64,000 nucleotides of DNA, taken from positions 411,637-475,636 of the forward strand of contig VWYX01000661.1 in the NCBI GenBank assembly GCA_013396525.1. Reading direction: 5' to 3'. Positions 1 through 12,534 of the stretch are shown piece by piece. This DNA is from Chaetorhynchus papuensis (taxonomy: Eukaryota; Chordata; Aves; Passeriformes; Rhipiduridae). Each line of letters opens with the position of its first letter. The stretch's first letter is position 1. A program made the translations under genes and the position numbers. Under the pieces are notes generated by a model, which saw only the letters and a program-made list of their open reading frames with translations, was not told where the DNA came from and ran no database searches.

Positions 1-182
1 TATTTCTTCACAGTGTTAAACAAAACATATACAGATCTGCAGGTTGGTTATGGTTTTGCCTTTGTGGTTTGGGAAGCTGAATGGAGACAGGAATCCCATG
101 GAGACAGCTTATTACAAACATGTGCCCAACACAGCCAAACTCCTTCCTTACTGGCCACATTGACAAGATTTGAGGCGTATAA

Positions 183-413
183 AGCTCTGCCAGAAGAATA
201 CCTTCCACGGCATCTGGTTCTTATGGGGATGTCACAATCAATCTCCTTGCAAGCACATCAAAGTTGGTACAAATACACCAACCTGTGTCAAGGGAGATTC
301 CAGGTCTGTCAGTGGATGTGGAAGAGCTGGATTCTGGAGCAGATGAGGATATTACAAGAAAAGCACTGATGAAGCTCTCTCTGAAGAAACAGACCAAAGC
401 TCTCATCATTCGT
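183..413 (+). CDS. Exon-like open frame, product not recognised (possible exon or pseudogene fragment)
   Basis: The frame starting at 183 is open to a TAG at 426-428 and encodes about 77 residues before a possible splice donor (GTAGGT at 414-419). The peptide has the texture of real protein: a Ser/Thr-rich start, then an acidic stretch (VDVEELDSGADEDI) followed directly by a basic amphipathic stretch (RKALMKLSLKKQTKALIIR). The same frame is open upstream from about 81 (...PNSFLTGHIDKI) but is broken by TGA at 171-173 and TAA at 180-182. Either the exon begins after an AG near 193, or this is a decayed copy of a longer coding sequence. No polypyrimidine tract stands out at the putative acceptor. 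I do not recognise the family and assign no function. A chance open frame of this length is possible. Confidence 0.35.
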
Positions 414-429
414 GTAGGTGGAGTCTAGG

Positions 430-3400
430 AATATTGTGAATATGATAATCTGTCTAACCATGGAGATTTAAGATGCCCTTTGCAAAGTGTTGTCCAGGAC
501 TACAGGCACATTCCAGAGACTATATTATCTGCTGTACTACGAAAGACAGGCTTACTAGCAGCTCCCAGGTGGAAATGCATCTTGCACAAAATGAATATGA
601 GGGGAAGGGCTGCAGTTCAGAGGAGAATCCTCTTTTTATAGTGGTTAAAGCCAAGCACAGTAATTCAGCTCCTACTGCTACTAAGCTACTTGGGATACAC
701 CAGACTGGTTCTAAGGAGAGGCACTATTCCATGGCTAAGGTGAAAACTGGTATCTGTGACTATAACACAGGTGTTTTTTAAAGATAGTTTGGAGAGTATG
801 TGCATTACTTTCTTTACCAGAATGAAAATCATCATCTTTCTGAAGAACTGCTATGTTTATCAACCTTCTGGGCTGACAGTTACTCATGTATTTTCATAAT
901 TTCCCTAGAGGAGTCTACTAGCTAAGGATGAGAATGGTTTTTACTTTTCCTCTGAAATGGCTACTGGGTTTATTTCAGGTGATCTCCTGAACATTTTTGC
1001 ATATTTCTCCCAGAGGCCCTGACTTGCTAAGTCTGTGTTGACGTCCTGGTTATGTATCAAATGAAATAATTAATCCATGTGCATTCCTGTTCAATATTTT
1101 GATGCATCTTGGAAAGCAATCTTGGAATATTTTTATTTCCTGACACAATAATGCCATATAATAGTAAAGAAAGGTTTATCTTTATAATGCAAAATCTTAT
1201 GTGATTTTCAGCAAACAGCAAAACATGAAAATAAATAAAAATTACAGGCAAGTTAAAATGAAATCCTAGCGTTGTCACAAAGATTGCTCAGCATCAATGG
1301 TTTGTGTGAAAGCAGAAGTAAGACTGTTTCAGGGTTTGGGCATGATCCTGCAAGATGCTGTGGACATCTTCCAAGAGGCTAGACTCCTCCTTTCCACATT
1401 AAGAAGATCAATACCTCGCATAATTGCATCTGCATGTAGTAAACACTGACATAGTCAGCAACAGTAGAGCTTACAAGCACAAATGTTTTGAAAGGTAACA
1501 AAGCAAGGCCATGAATCAGAAGCCATTTCTGTCACTGGTTTCCGAAAACCCAGCAAGGGTTTGAACAAGCTCCTACTAGAAACTCTATTGTCAAAAAAAA
1601 AAAAAAAATACAAAACCTGCTTTAATTTTTGAGTTAGGCAGATTTGCTGTCCTACTTGCATAAGGCAAATCCTAAGGTAAGGGTGGAAGGGAGAGAAAGA
1701 AGATTCATGGGGGGAGCACAAGTCAGAAACTGATCAGAGAAGTTTTGATCATATTTAGAAGACACAAGAATTGCACAAGCCTCAACTCGGTACTCACCTT
1801 TGCACTTTATTAATGTTACAAAATTATTATCTTTCAATGAAGGGACAGACCTAGTGACACAATTTATTTTCAAATTAATGGCAAATAAAGGCTTTCTACT
1901 TCAGTGTATTGAATTTAATTACACAGCTCTAGCCTCCTACTCATAAAAGTCGCTGCCATGGAGAAGTCAAAAAATGAAAGGGATTTCTAAGAAATTCTAC
2001 AATTCTAAATATGATGCCACTGAAAACTTTTAAATAACTTATACAGTCATTCAAAATGCTGTTTATGCACTGTGTGATGCAGATATACTTGTTTTACTGA
2101 CTATTTAATGTCACTGTAATCAGCAGTAAAACATAAAATTATGGCTCAGGAGCTGGAGAAAAAAAAAAAAGGTTTTCTATCATTTTTATCACCCTGATTT
2201 ACATATCTACATAAATATTTGGAGCTTCTTCACAGAAAAGGTAGAAAGGGGCTGCTAAAGCAAAAAAGTGTAGTGCTATTGATACATCTATGACTATCAC
2301 ACCTGTCTAACCTGCTATTAAGATCTGACCCATTCATCCACATTAGAAATACAAATACATGAGAGGTTTCCATGGTAAGATCTAAATGAAGTAAACTTCC
2401 TTCAAGATATAATTTGAATTTAATGGCTTGCCCATGAAATGAACAAAACATCATTAAAAAAAAAGAAATTTTAATGATGTACAATGAATCAAGAAAATGT
2501 ATGATGTACCAAAGAACTCTTTAATCTTAACAGGCTCCTGCCTATATTTTTTGTGACACGTTGTAGAAAAGCTGAGCTCATCGTGCTACTTTTTCTGTAA
2601 CATCATGATGTGGAATTTTAACTGGAACAATCAATTTTGATTGCTGCTCCCCACTGCTTCATACTGGAAAGGGAAATGTGTTTTGGTGGTGAAAATTACT
2701 TTGCACTCTTTCCTTCTGCTTTGCAGAGTGGTCTGTGTCTCTTCTCTTCTTGCATGCTGAAAAGGAGTTCATCCTGCTTTTATTGGTTCAGATGTAAATC
2801 TGTATTTCCCCATTACAATTAAGAAAAGTAGAATTTGGCCTGCCTTGGGAAGACAAATATCTTTCTCTTCTAATGCCAGTGTTAGATATTCTCACTAGCT
2901 TGGCTTAACACTAGACTCTGATTCTATCTGTAAAGTAGAATGAAAATGTTTTTTTCTTTCTCCTGTGCACTATGCCTCATCAATTTCCATAGTGCAATAT
3001 TTTTCTTTCTTTTTTTTTGGTTTTTGTATTACAGAGGGGCATAATTCAAACCTACTCAGGTTTCTGACTTTGCTGTAAATTAATCTTGCCAGTGCATGCC
3101 TGGCACTTTGAAGTAAGCTGTATCTTCCACTTCTTTGGTAGCCTGAATGACATCAAAATGCTACTCATGCTGTGCACTGCTGTTTTATCTGGATTATGAT
3201 GATATAAAGAAGACCAGAGGAAAAAGTAAAATACTAGAAAGACACTCTGCGCTGTTTTCATAGCTTGTTCCTATCCTTCCCAAGTCAAAAATCCATCTAA
3301 AAGAACTCAGGACTGTCATGGACTCTGAGGATGGGTGACAAGAAAATTTATTTGTCATGGCTGAAATGACAGCATAAAACGCTAGACCTTTTAAAATACC

Positions 3401-6400
3401 AGCACTCTTATGGATATTATAGAAGTGATTTTCCTCTCAGTTACCTGAGTATAAATCAGGATCATCTCCTTGAAACTGCACCAGCTTAAAGCAGAATCAG
3501 GCCCCTTTCCATATATGTTGATCTAGTGAAAAATGTGTCTTCAGCAGTTACAGTTCCAAGTGTTAAATTTTGTGGGTTAGACAGGGAACAGAAAAAAACT
3601 CCTGTAGAATCCGGTTTATCTTACTTCCAGGACTCTTGATCCATATGATCTTCAATGATAAACCCATTTCAGAGTCAAAACAGTGCAAGTGTGGTCATGT
3701 CAGAAAACTACTTTCAGTTTTAGTGTATTTTGAAGGCAAAAACTAGCTTCTATCTCTCTGCTAGCCCAAAGCAACATGGCAACTCAGGGAGTTTGTACCA
3801 GCATAGGAAAACCCTTCGTGAGCACACTAATATGTGAAATAACTCCAAAATTCCCCCAACACAGACTATGGAGACACTACAGTCAGACAGAGGGAAAGGC
3901 TATGTGTTCCCATGCCCGAGGGAAATCCAGGAGCCACCAAATCTTCTTCAGGAAGCCCAGGCTAAGAGCAGTGTCTTTGCCTTGTGTTTTACCAGGGAAG
4001 ATGAAAAATATTTTTCAGGATACCAGCATAAGTAAACAAGGACTGGAAAAATTAAAGGTTTGCTTGAAATTATCTTTACACAGTTGTAATATGTGAATTC
4101 TGCTGAGAATTTCTTGGGACCTGTTCTACAGTATTCCTAGCAGAGAGCTGTTCTAGGGAGCGTATTTTCAAGAATTTAATTGCAGCCCATTTAGTTTCAA
4201 TTCATCTGCAATAAGTAGGAGGAAATATACGTTGTTAACAAAAAACCCAAAACATTCGTTGTGGGGCTATGGGAAGAGAAAAGATAAAGATGTCAATGCT
4301 GACATTGGCATTTTTCTTCTTTTTAATGCTTCTCAAGGAAGTTTCCTTTATGGTGAACTTTTTAGAGGAAAAGCAGGTTTGCTGCTCCAGAGGGAATTAA
4401 AATCGCTATTTATTTGTCCTCCCTTTTTATGCAGATACAAATAACTGTGAATGATGAGTCAAATATCAGGCGTGACACTTGGATCTATGGCTCTGCATTA
4501 ATCTTCAGCTTGGAAATTTTTTTCCCTTTCTTCCTTCAAATTAGTTTCATCTGAAGGGTTATCCCCCTCAGCTGCTCAAGTCGGAGATCGGTTACCCAGT
4601 TTCAACTTCTCCTCCGTAATCCCTCTATTTAAAGGTGAGATAATCAGCTTTTGTTCGGTTGACTTGGATCTAAGACAATCTCTGGACTAAAGACAAAGAA
4701 GAGCCTACATGGAGAGAATGCAGAGTCTCTGCTTGCCTGCAGAGAGAGGAGGTGGCCTTTTATGCTCTTTCCAACGCCGAAAATTCTCATGCCCTGCAAA
4801 GCCCAGCAGTATGACTTAGAGCATTACCCACAGACAAATGTTCCTGTTAGTAAGTGAATATTATTTGGATAGCAGTCTCAAGAACATGCCAGAATATTTG
4901 GCATGGGTGATCATCCCAAGAGGGAAAGAATAAACTATTTGTTCATCAAGTGATGGCACACAGTGTTGCTGCTTGGGAAGCTACCTTTCAATTTCTGTTG
5001 ATTGTCACTTTCCTTTGAGAATTGTGTGTATTGTGGAGGAGAGACAGACGAACCTTCTTTCCTTCTTTTTTTTCTTCTTTCCTTGTCTCTCTTCATACTT
5101 ACCCCACTCCACTCCTTTTTCTCCGGATTTTAAAGCTATGAAAAATCACTGGACAGAAAAGTGGTGAGAACCAAGTGGGTCAAACACACAGAGGTTGTGG
5201 AGCCATCCAGGCTACCTCACCAGCCTGTATCAAAATGTCTCAACAGTGGCTTTGCATTTCCCCAGGAAAATGTATTCCTATGTCACTTCTGTCTGGATCT
5301 CCCAGCAGAAGACGCCCACAGAACTGTGCAATGGACACAGAATTTGGGTTTTTTCCCACTATGAACTGAGATCCCTCAGGAGCTCTATTTCAGCCAGAGA
5401 TTCTGGGCCACAGGAAAGAAAAAAAATACAGGATATTGGAAAAAATCCCCACAAGGTAATGAGCCTCTTCAGAGACTGACTAAATGAGCTGTTTTGTTAT
5501 CTACAAACATGTTTCACTCTGCAGATCTATTTCATGCTTTTGATATTTCGGGATTCGAGGTCTGTCTGGGAGTACACAAACCACTGCTGCATCAGAATTT
5601 CAGCAAGACAGCAATTCCCATTTTAAGACCAGGTTAGGGAAAGGGCCTAAAAGAAGAATGTTTCTGTGCAGTGTATTTCTCTAGGAAACTGAGGGCATAA
5701 ATGCTCAGGGAAAAAATAACTTTGTTCAAACCCCTGGAGCAGGGTTCCAGGTTCTAGCTGTGTCCAGTAGAGGTTGCCGTACAATAAATACCTTGGCTCT
5801 TCACAACATAAAATAGCTCCATAACTCTGTTGCTGTGAGTGGCTAAGGGAAAATGCATCTGGAATTGTCAAAGAACTGATAAGTGTTGCTAAACACATGT
5901 TAATGAACTCATTGAACAAGGCAACATAGGTCAGATCTGATCCTGCTTGCAAGCGTCTAGAGGCTCACCTGGAAGTGGATAGATTCAGGAAGAAATTCAA
6001 TGGCTTCTCTGAAAAAGAGGCTGAAGAGCACTCCAGTGTTTCCCCACGCTGGTGAAGGGACCTGCTGTGGATCAGAAGTGGGAGCATGGAGCTGGTAGGG
6101 AGGTACACGAGAAGGGATTGCTTCAAAGGAATGGGTCAGAGGGATGTGCCACACTCCCATTCGTTGCAGTCGTATGATTTCACTATTACAGATTCAAACT
6201 TGGCATATGCAAAAGTTAAAGTTCCCATGGCAACAGTTATTTCTGCCACAATTCATGCCCTGTATACTTATCATACACATTTAGCGTCAAAGAGGAATAT
6301 ATTACATGACACATTTAACGACGTAAAAAAGAAAAGGAAGTACTCCAGCTGTGGAATGAAGCCAAGTTAAAGATTGCTAGAGAAACCTTGATTTTTGCAC

Positions 6401-8990
6401 TGCTTGACCTTTTCAATTTTATCTGTAAAACTTTATGGTTACATTAACAAAGATTTGTACTTATTATCTGTCCACCTCATCCCACTGATGGTAAGAGCAT
6501 TGTCCAAGCAGAAGAAATGTTCTGTTCCCTAGATACAGTCTATCTTCTACAAACTCAGTGCTTATTCTCACTTTCCGCTGGTCAGCTGAGTTTCATTTGT
6601 AATCTTGCTGGGACAGGAATTAACAAATATACTAAGAAAAGAAGAATGATGAAAAATTCAGCCATGTGATATCGGCTCAGGCAGCTGTTTGTTTTAGTCA
6701 TTTTGTAGTTCCCTATCTCTCAGAAACATAAGAATTGCATGAAGTCATATGGTTTTAGTATCCTAGTCTTGATGCAGAAATTGTGTGGGGGGAAGGTGCT
6801 GCCCTTTCACCGTTCATATAGGAATGGACTTAACAGCTCAACCCAAAATTCAGCTCCTCCAGAATCATTTTATCAACAGTAATTGACAACAGGTATTTAT
6901 GGAAGACTATAAAAACAAGGAAAAGATAGAAAGAGACTTCACTGAAGTTTCTTTCAGCCTAAAGCAAATTTGGGAACATCATGAAACATATTTAGTTTGG
7001 TTTTTTTTTAATCTCTTCCTACTCTAAACCTGTCAACTGATTAATTCATTTTATGCAAAATGCATCAGAAACAATAATGGGCTGAATTTAGCCCTGAAAG
7101 AAGGAAGTGGGTATCATTTCACCCCTCTCACTGGAAGTACTTCAGGGACAATATTGTTCTACTTGACCTAATTTTTTCCTGGTATCCTTGCAAATGCAAG
7201 CAATTTCAGTGAATCAGTACAAAAGGAGGATAAGTAAAAGAAGAATCTGTTGGATGTTCTGGGCTTTCTGTCTCCATGCACTTGTGTCCTCGTTGACAGC
7301 TGCTCACCATCACTATAAACCACAGTCAGTTCAGATAGGCATTGCCTTGCACATTAACTCCACATTTCAATGGTGTAACCTGTCATTACACTGTTCATGT
7401 CAATTGATGTGAGCTGATTTTCTCTAACCAGAGCTTGGAGCAATTTGATGGCAGGGCCTGTTATTCCACAAAACACGAGGCACTGCCAAACAGCACAAGC
7501 AGACAATCTAATTAAATTCCTCAATTACACTAACTTCACCATCACAGCAAGAGTGGGAAAGTAGATTTTTACAGCTATTTTGACAGCGTTGTGCTGTGGT
7601 TTCTTGGGAGTTTCACTGATTTTATGTCTGTAAATCATTATTTTCCTGCGCGGGAGTTTTCCCCGGTAGCTTACACAATGCACATATGCAGTACCCGCCA
7701 TATACCTGCCACATACCCTACAGCCTGCCCCACTGCCCAAGATGTGCAGGATGTATGAATATATGGGAGTGTATATGTATGCAAGCTGAACCAAACCACA
7801 CAAAGGTTTATTTACCTGCTCCTTACTCACGGCTCCACTGAAAGTGAGATATAGGTATTTCTTACACCAGAGACTTGCTGTTAGGCTGTTATGGTACTTG
7901 GAAGTAAAAATTACACAACCACACTAACTACCATGCCCCAAAACAGCAGTTATGCAAGCAAAAGACTTGGAAATATAACTCTAAGTATCATCAATGCACT
8001 TTGTGAATAGATTCGTAGTTCAGAGTTATGATCATTGTATGCAACAGTTATAGTGCAGTTTATTTGAAAGATAAGTTTTGAAACAGCATCTCATTTAATG
8101 GGACCATAACATCTCTAAAGGAGAAATGTTGCAGTTATTTAATATCAAAGAAAGAACACAGATGTGTACCTGCCAATATAAAGGTTGTTTTTGCCCTAAA
8201 GTTCTCATGGGTTAAGGATTCAGAGTGTCTGGAAAGGCTCACTAATTAGAGCAGAGAAAATAATTTTTACTTGTGACCACTTAGCTTTTGACAATCAATT
8301 ATCTCCCTATAACTGCAGTAAAAAATTACCTAGATTTCTCAGATAGCCAAATTTAACATACAGAGATCTCCAATTCATACAAGAGAGTAATAAAACTCCT
8401 TAAGTGTAAAAATTTGTGCAAATCTGATATTTCAATGATAAAACATTGCTTCTTGTGGTAGTATCATAATTCTGACATCTTGGTCTATAGATTGGCAAAT
8501 CATTTCTTTTCTCCCATCCTCAGTCAACAAGTATCTTTGCTGGTGGTGGGTCAATATTAGCATTTAGTTTGCTTGGCATGCATGGGTGGAATATCTGCCA
8601 GCTCTGTCAAGTCCAAGGCACACACAACATATTCCCTGATGCCTGCCATTACCGCAGTTTCTAACCTAAGAAAGAAAGAGTTTCTTCCTTTCTCTGCAAG
8701 CCTGCTTGCCAACCCACAATATCTCAACAACACAAGCCTGGCAATGGTCTCCTGGTCATAAATGCCTATGAACCAACCTGTTCAGTCTGTACTCAAATTA
8801 AATTGTATTCCTGATCAAAGAAAACAGTTGAAAGCTAGAAAGTTGGAGCATAGCCTGGCTCCATCCCCATTCCTGCATCAAATCTAATTCAGAACAGCAT
8901 GGGTCCCAGCAGGGGCCGTGTGGGATTCAATTGGGCCCCATTTCTTCACTTTGTAAAGATGGCAGTTTATCCTTAACCTTTGTTTCTTTT
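430..8990. other. Unique AT-rich DNA, no gene or repeat recognised
   Basis: Open frames here are short and scattered over all six frames, without recognisable motifs. Visible low-complexity items are A-tracts at 1,593-1,608 and about 2,159-2,170 and a CT-rich strip at about 5,055-5,125. The stretch 5,160-5,480 is open in three plus frames at once, which argues against coding. I saw no CR1, LTR or SINE signature. Confidence 0.6.
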
Positions 8991-8994
8991 CTTT

Positions 8995-9790
8995 TAGTCA
9001 TGTATTAAACCATGTGAGGGGACCTTCTTTTTATCCCATGACTGTTTAATTTCTTTAAGGCCCTTTGGTGATGTGAATCACTTTGTGAAAACCCAGGTCC
9101 ACTGTATATCAGGCAGCATGCCCTTAGTCTGATTCTCATTAACTCCTTCAAAGGGTGATAATGGATTTGTGAGGCATGTTTGTGCTCTACAAAATGATGT
9201 GTTTACCAATTCTATTTTCTATGATCTGTACCAATTTGTCTGGTACATAAATCAATTTTACTGGTCAGTAGTTTTTCTGTTCTGCTCCTTAGACTTTTTT
9301 TTTTAATAGCATCACATTTGCAACTTTCTATTTCTCTGCTTTCAAGAGTGATTTCAGAAATTAGTAGTTTAGCAGTCTCATATTTTAACTTCTTTAGAAT
9401 GCTTGGTTTAATGCTACCTGGTCCTTGAGATTTGCCACTGTTCATTTTATTGAATTGCTCTGAAAATCTCCTCTGTTGATAGTTCGATTTCTGAGTGCTC
9501 TTCAGTCTTGAACCTGTAAAGAATGGCTCAGGTGTGGAAACCTTCATGACCTCTTTTGAAGAGAACATTGATGCAAATAATTCATTTAGCTTTCTCACCA
9601 TAGCGCTGCTTCCTGGAGTATCCTATTTGCACCTTAATCATTTCTCAGCCCATTGACTTTCCAAAAGGCTTCCTGTTTCTGAGAAAGTTCTTATTAGTCA
9701 CTTTTATGCCTGTAGGAAGTTGCTCTTCAAAATCTTTTTTTGGCTTTCCTCATTAGAGTTCTATGTTCAACAGGATGAGTTTAACTGGTC
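8995..9790 (-). mobile_element. Decayed CR1/L2-type LINE, reverse transcriptase region
   Basis: Read on the minus strand, the segment carries the ordered landmarks of a CR1/L2-clade ORF2. First, around 9,760-9,660, comes a degenerate RKAKKRF... block as seen just before the RT domain. Then comes LNELFASMFSSK (family form LNEFFASVFTSK), then KMNSGKSQGP followed by IKPSILKKL (family form KSxGPDGIHPxVLKEL), ending near 9,400. Next are an IKKK..RSRTE block (family form FKKGxRxxxxNYRPVSL) and, near 9,000-9,120, a frameshifted remnant of the SKAFDxVxHxxLLxKLxxxGI region. The longest intact piece is 129 codons at 9,212-9,601. Stops and frameshifts throughout show the copy is dead. The level of decay suggests an insertion much older than the CR1 tails elsewhere in the window. 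I cannot decide between CR1 and L2 subfamilies. Confidence 0.72.
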
Positions 9791-9799
9791 TTTTATTTT

Positions 9800-10215
9800 C
9801 CTCATTTGGACAGCATTTCCACATTCAAATTGATGAGTATTTTACTTCTAATAGCCTTCTCTATTCTGTTGTTTAAACATGCTGCCTTTTAAGCATTTAA
9901 TTATTTTTCACAGTCCTTTTAACTATTTCTCTTCACTTTCATGTTGTTCTCCATTTTCATAGCTTTAACATGATCATCATTAACTTTTTTCGTATTTTTG
10001 GTCCTGCTCAGATGATGTAAATACTTGAAGGTTGACCCAGCACCCATTCACTGTTCTGAGAATTTTTTTTTTTATTCCTTTTGGGGTTTTGGGTTAGTTG
10101 CTCCAACAACTAGCTATTTATTGACTCTTGTATTTGTACCTCAAACTCCAGAGACAGTTCTGCTACTGGAAGTGAACTAAGATTTGAAATTTGCTGTGTT
10201 GGAATTTTTCTTGGA
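9800..10215. other. T-rich unique sequence upstream of the poly(A) signature
   Basis: This is AT-rich with T-runs near 10,060-10,075. It could include the 5' flank of the dead LINE or the body of a short retrocopy ending at 10,280, but no coding frame or family is recognisable. Confidence 0.35.
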
Positions 10216-10254
10216 AATAAAATTTCTTTGCTGCATCTTTGAAAACCCAGTTGT

Positions 10255-10280
<26 letters not shown>
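10216..10280 (+). other. AATAAA followed by a 26-nt poly(A) run: retrocopy-like 3' end
   Basis: AATAAA at 10,216-10,221 lies 33 nt before an uninterrupted run of 26 A at 10,255-10,280. That spacing is typical of a cleaved and polyadenylated mRNA, so the tract could be the fossil tail of a retrocopied transcript. The sequence just upstream is not recognisable, and no target-site duplication of the downstream flank (beginning GTAAAACTATTC) was found in the preceding 300 bases. The neighbouring LINE lies on the opposite strand, so this is not its tail. A simple expanded A-tract near a chance AATAAA is the alternative. Confidence 0.35.
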
Positions 10281-10284
<4 letters not shown>

Positions 10285-10285
<1 letters not shown>

Positions 10286-11185
10286 ACTATTCTATGTCAC
10301 TGTAAATCAGAACTTACAAATCTAAATAATTAGGACAAGACCCAAGGACAGTGGTGTTTACCCAATACCTGGAAAATTGATAGCCCTCATACCCTTAATC
10401 ATCTACAATTGCCTATGATGAGCAACAAATGAAGTAGACTAAATCTTGAAGGTAAGTCAGTCACTCTTAATAAGCCAATGCATTTAATGAATTCCCTTGT
10501 TTATCTCCTAGGTCCAGAAAGGGCTGCGAGGTTTATAATGAGCTCTGCAGCAGCAAAGTGCTTTATCACCTGAACTGGCCAAATTTCATCTGGCTCAGCT
10601 CATCTCCTGTTGCTTGGGAATAACATCTGCAAGTTGGTGCCCAGCCAGGAGGAAGGAGGTGGCCAGCACTGTTCCTGTCCAGAGGTCCTTGCTCTCGGTG
10701 CAGAGCCTGGCACAGGAGCCACGCAGCCTCTCCTCCCCAGCATGTGGCTGGTCCTATCCACCTGCACCATGCTGACTTCCCTCTTCATCCTGGGCTGGGA
10801 GGCTGAGGTTTGGATGCACCTCCATATTTTTCAGAGCAACAAATTCAGATGCAAATAAATGCAAACACGCTCAAAGGTAGCTGCTCATCTTCAAGCTTCA
10901 TAGCCAGTTCTCAACCCATAGGACTCCTGCCAGCAGCAGCCGGGGAAGAAAATTTTTACAAAATACTCAGGATTGCTTCTCATTGTGCAGCCTTCAAAGG
11001 CCACTTTGAACTCTTCAAGTATCATGTTAGCAGTACTCCCACTGACTGAGCCACCATAGTGTTAAACACAGTTCCCTAGAGGCCCTTCAAGGTGCCCTCA
11101 AAGGACTTGGTCTGACATGCTTTTCTGTAGCTCTGGCTGCCTCAGAGAAAAGGGCTGCACTTTTCCAGAGCAGAGAGATCTGATT
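10285..11185. other. Unique sequence, moderately GC-rich centre, no gene recognised
   Basis: The strip 10,600-10,850 is richer in G+C than its flanks and is open in both strands without a recognisable product. A consensus donor (AAG then GTAAGT at 10,452) has no convincing acceptor or open frame upstream. Confidence 0.5.
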
Positions 11186-11186
11186 T

Positions 11187-11245
11187 CATAGATTTTTAAG
11201 ACCAGAAGGAAACAGAATGTTCATCTGTCACCCTCAAATACTATC
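11187..11245 (-). mobile_element. Ancient CR1 3'-end fragment
   Basis: The plus strand reads CATAGATTTTTAAGACCAGA then AGGAAACAGAATGTTCATCT. This follows, with about 25 percent divergence, the reverse complement of the old amniote CR1 tail familiar from turtles and crocodilians (catagatt..aaggccagaagggacca..gtgatcatct). It is short and strongly diverged, consistent with an insertion older than birds. Confidence 0.5.
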
Positions 11246-11889
11246 CCTCTAGCACCAGGTGCAGATAGGACCCTGACATTGAAGCTTATTAAGTTGAGTT
11301 TGTTCAGCTTATTATTTAAGTTATTTTCATATCTGCCTCTCTACCAAGGGGAGAAATTCTCAAGTAAAAACTGTTTTTTTATTTCATATTGCCTTATCAA
11401 TACATTTAGTTTTGGGGTGACGGGAAAGGTAACTCAGATTCTTGTATTCATAAATATTCATAGAGGTGAGAGGATTAAGCAGTTGGAGTATTGTTTGAAA
11501 GAAAATTTAGATCCCCTTTGCAAACAGCATCATGGTGATAGAAAGTCTTTCTTTTCCCTGTAATAGTCTACTTTGAAAACATCCTCTTTGCATTACTTCC
11601 AGCTATCAGAATCAGACAGCAAAGTATAGCCTGAATTCTGATAAAGGGCAATTGCAGTAAATGGAGAAACAAGCATAAATTATATCTCCAGTGAGCCCAA
11701 GAAAGTATTGCAGAGATAAGGGAAGATGAGCTTTATGAATCGTTTATTTCACCATACATTCTACTGGTAATAAAATAAAAACAATGAATAATAAATAATC
11801 ATTTTTATAAAGAACAAGTTATTTCTATGCCTTGCCCTTCCATCGTCATAGAAAGTTCCCACCAGCCAAGAGCAGCAGTTGAGTTCACA

Positions 11890-12530
11890 CCATTTCATCC
11901 ACTGGACGTATAACGATCTATCTTACGTGACTTTGGATCCCGTTCGGTTCCTAAAGTTCAGCTGTCTGTGTCAGGAGAATCCCACCCTCTATGCAAGCAG
12001 TCTCATTTGAGGCTATTGAACCATCTTCACAAAGAAGGATCTGCACAATCACGTTGTCAGTGGGTAAGCCACTGAGCAAGCTAGTATGGACAGCTGGGAA
12101 GTCACTGCACTCCCCAGAGCACAGGTGAGGCTGCAGTTCCTGCACTTGCATTCGTGCTTCTATGGTTTGCTCTTTCCATTGGCAGAAAACTTCCTTCATC
12201 AGTGGTCTCCACTGCACAGATTTTGCAAATCTTGCACGAGCACTTTAAAAAGAGAGGATTGGTGCGTCTCTGTTTCCATGTTCATGGAGACGAGAGTCGT
12301 GATGTCAGCAGGCACAGACATGCTTGTACTAGAACTGAGGAAACCAGCTCGGGCAGTGGCAGCAGCACACTGTGGCACTGGGAGTTCAGGATCAATCGGA
12401 CAGACCTGCCTAGAGATGACAAGTACATGCAGAGGCAGCTGTTGTGCACTAAGGACCACGTGCAGAGCGTCCCTCTAGTGGCACCCAGGGTAACCCCACC
12501 AGAGGCGTCTCTGCCCTTGCTGCAATGACA
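11890..12530. other. CpG-retaining block with overlapping open frames, nature unknown
   Basis: This block has more CpG than surrounding DNA (for example in 11,905-11,950 and 12,230-12,490). It is open over 86-130 codons in two plus frames (12,086-12,478 and 12,154-12,528) and two minus frames (11,951-12,217 and 12,199-12,459). Overlapping openness on both strands usually reflects composition rather than coding. None of the four peptides shows a family I recognise. It may be a conserved element, an exon of a noncoding RNA or an old retrocopy. Confidence 0.3.
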
Positions 12531-12534
12531 CCTC

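Noticed and set aside
4886..4905. Inverted repeat ATGCCA...TGGCAT
   Set aside because: Six-base arms are common by chance and the arrangement is not a nuclear factor I site orientation.
5161..5479. Three overlapping plus-strand frames of 64-94 codons
   Set aside because: Simultaneous openness in three phases shows lack of stops by chance; none is recognisable.
10452..10457. Perfect splice donor AAG/GTAAGT
   Set aside because: The upstream sequence has stops in all frames close by and no good acceptor.
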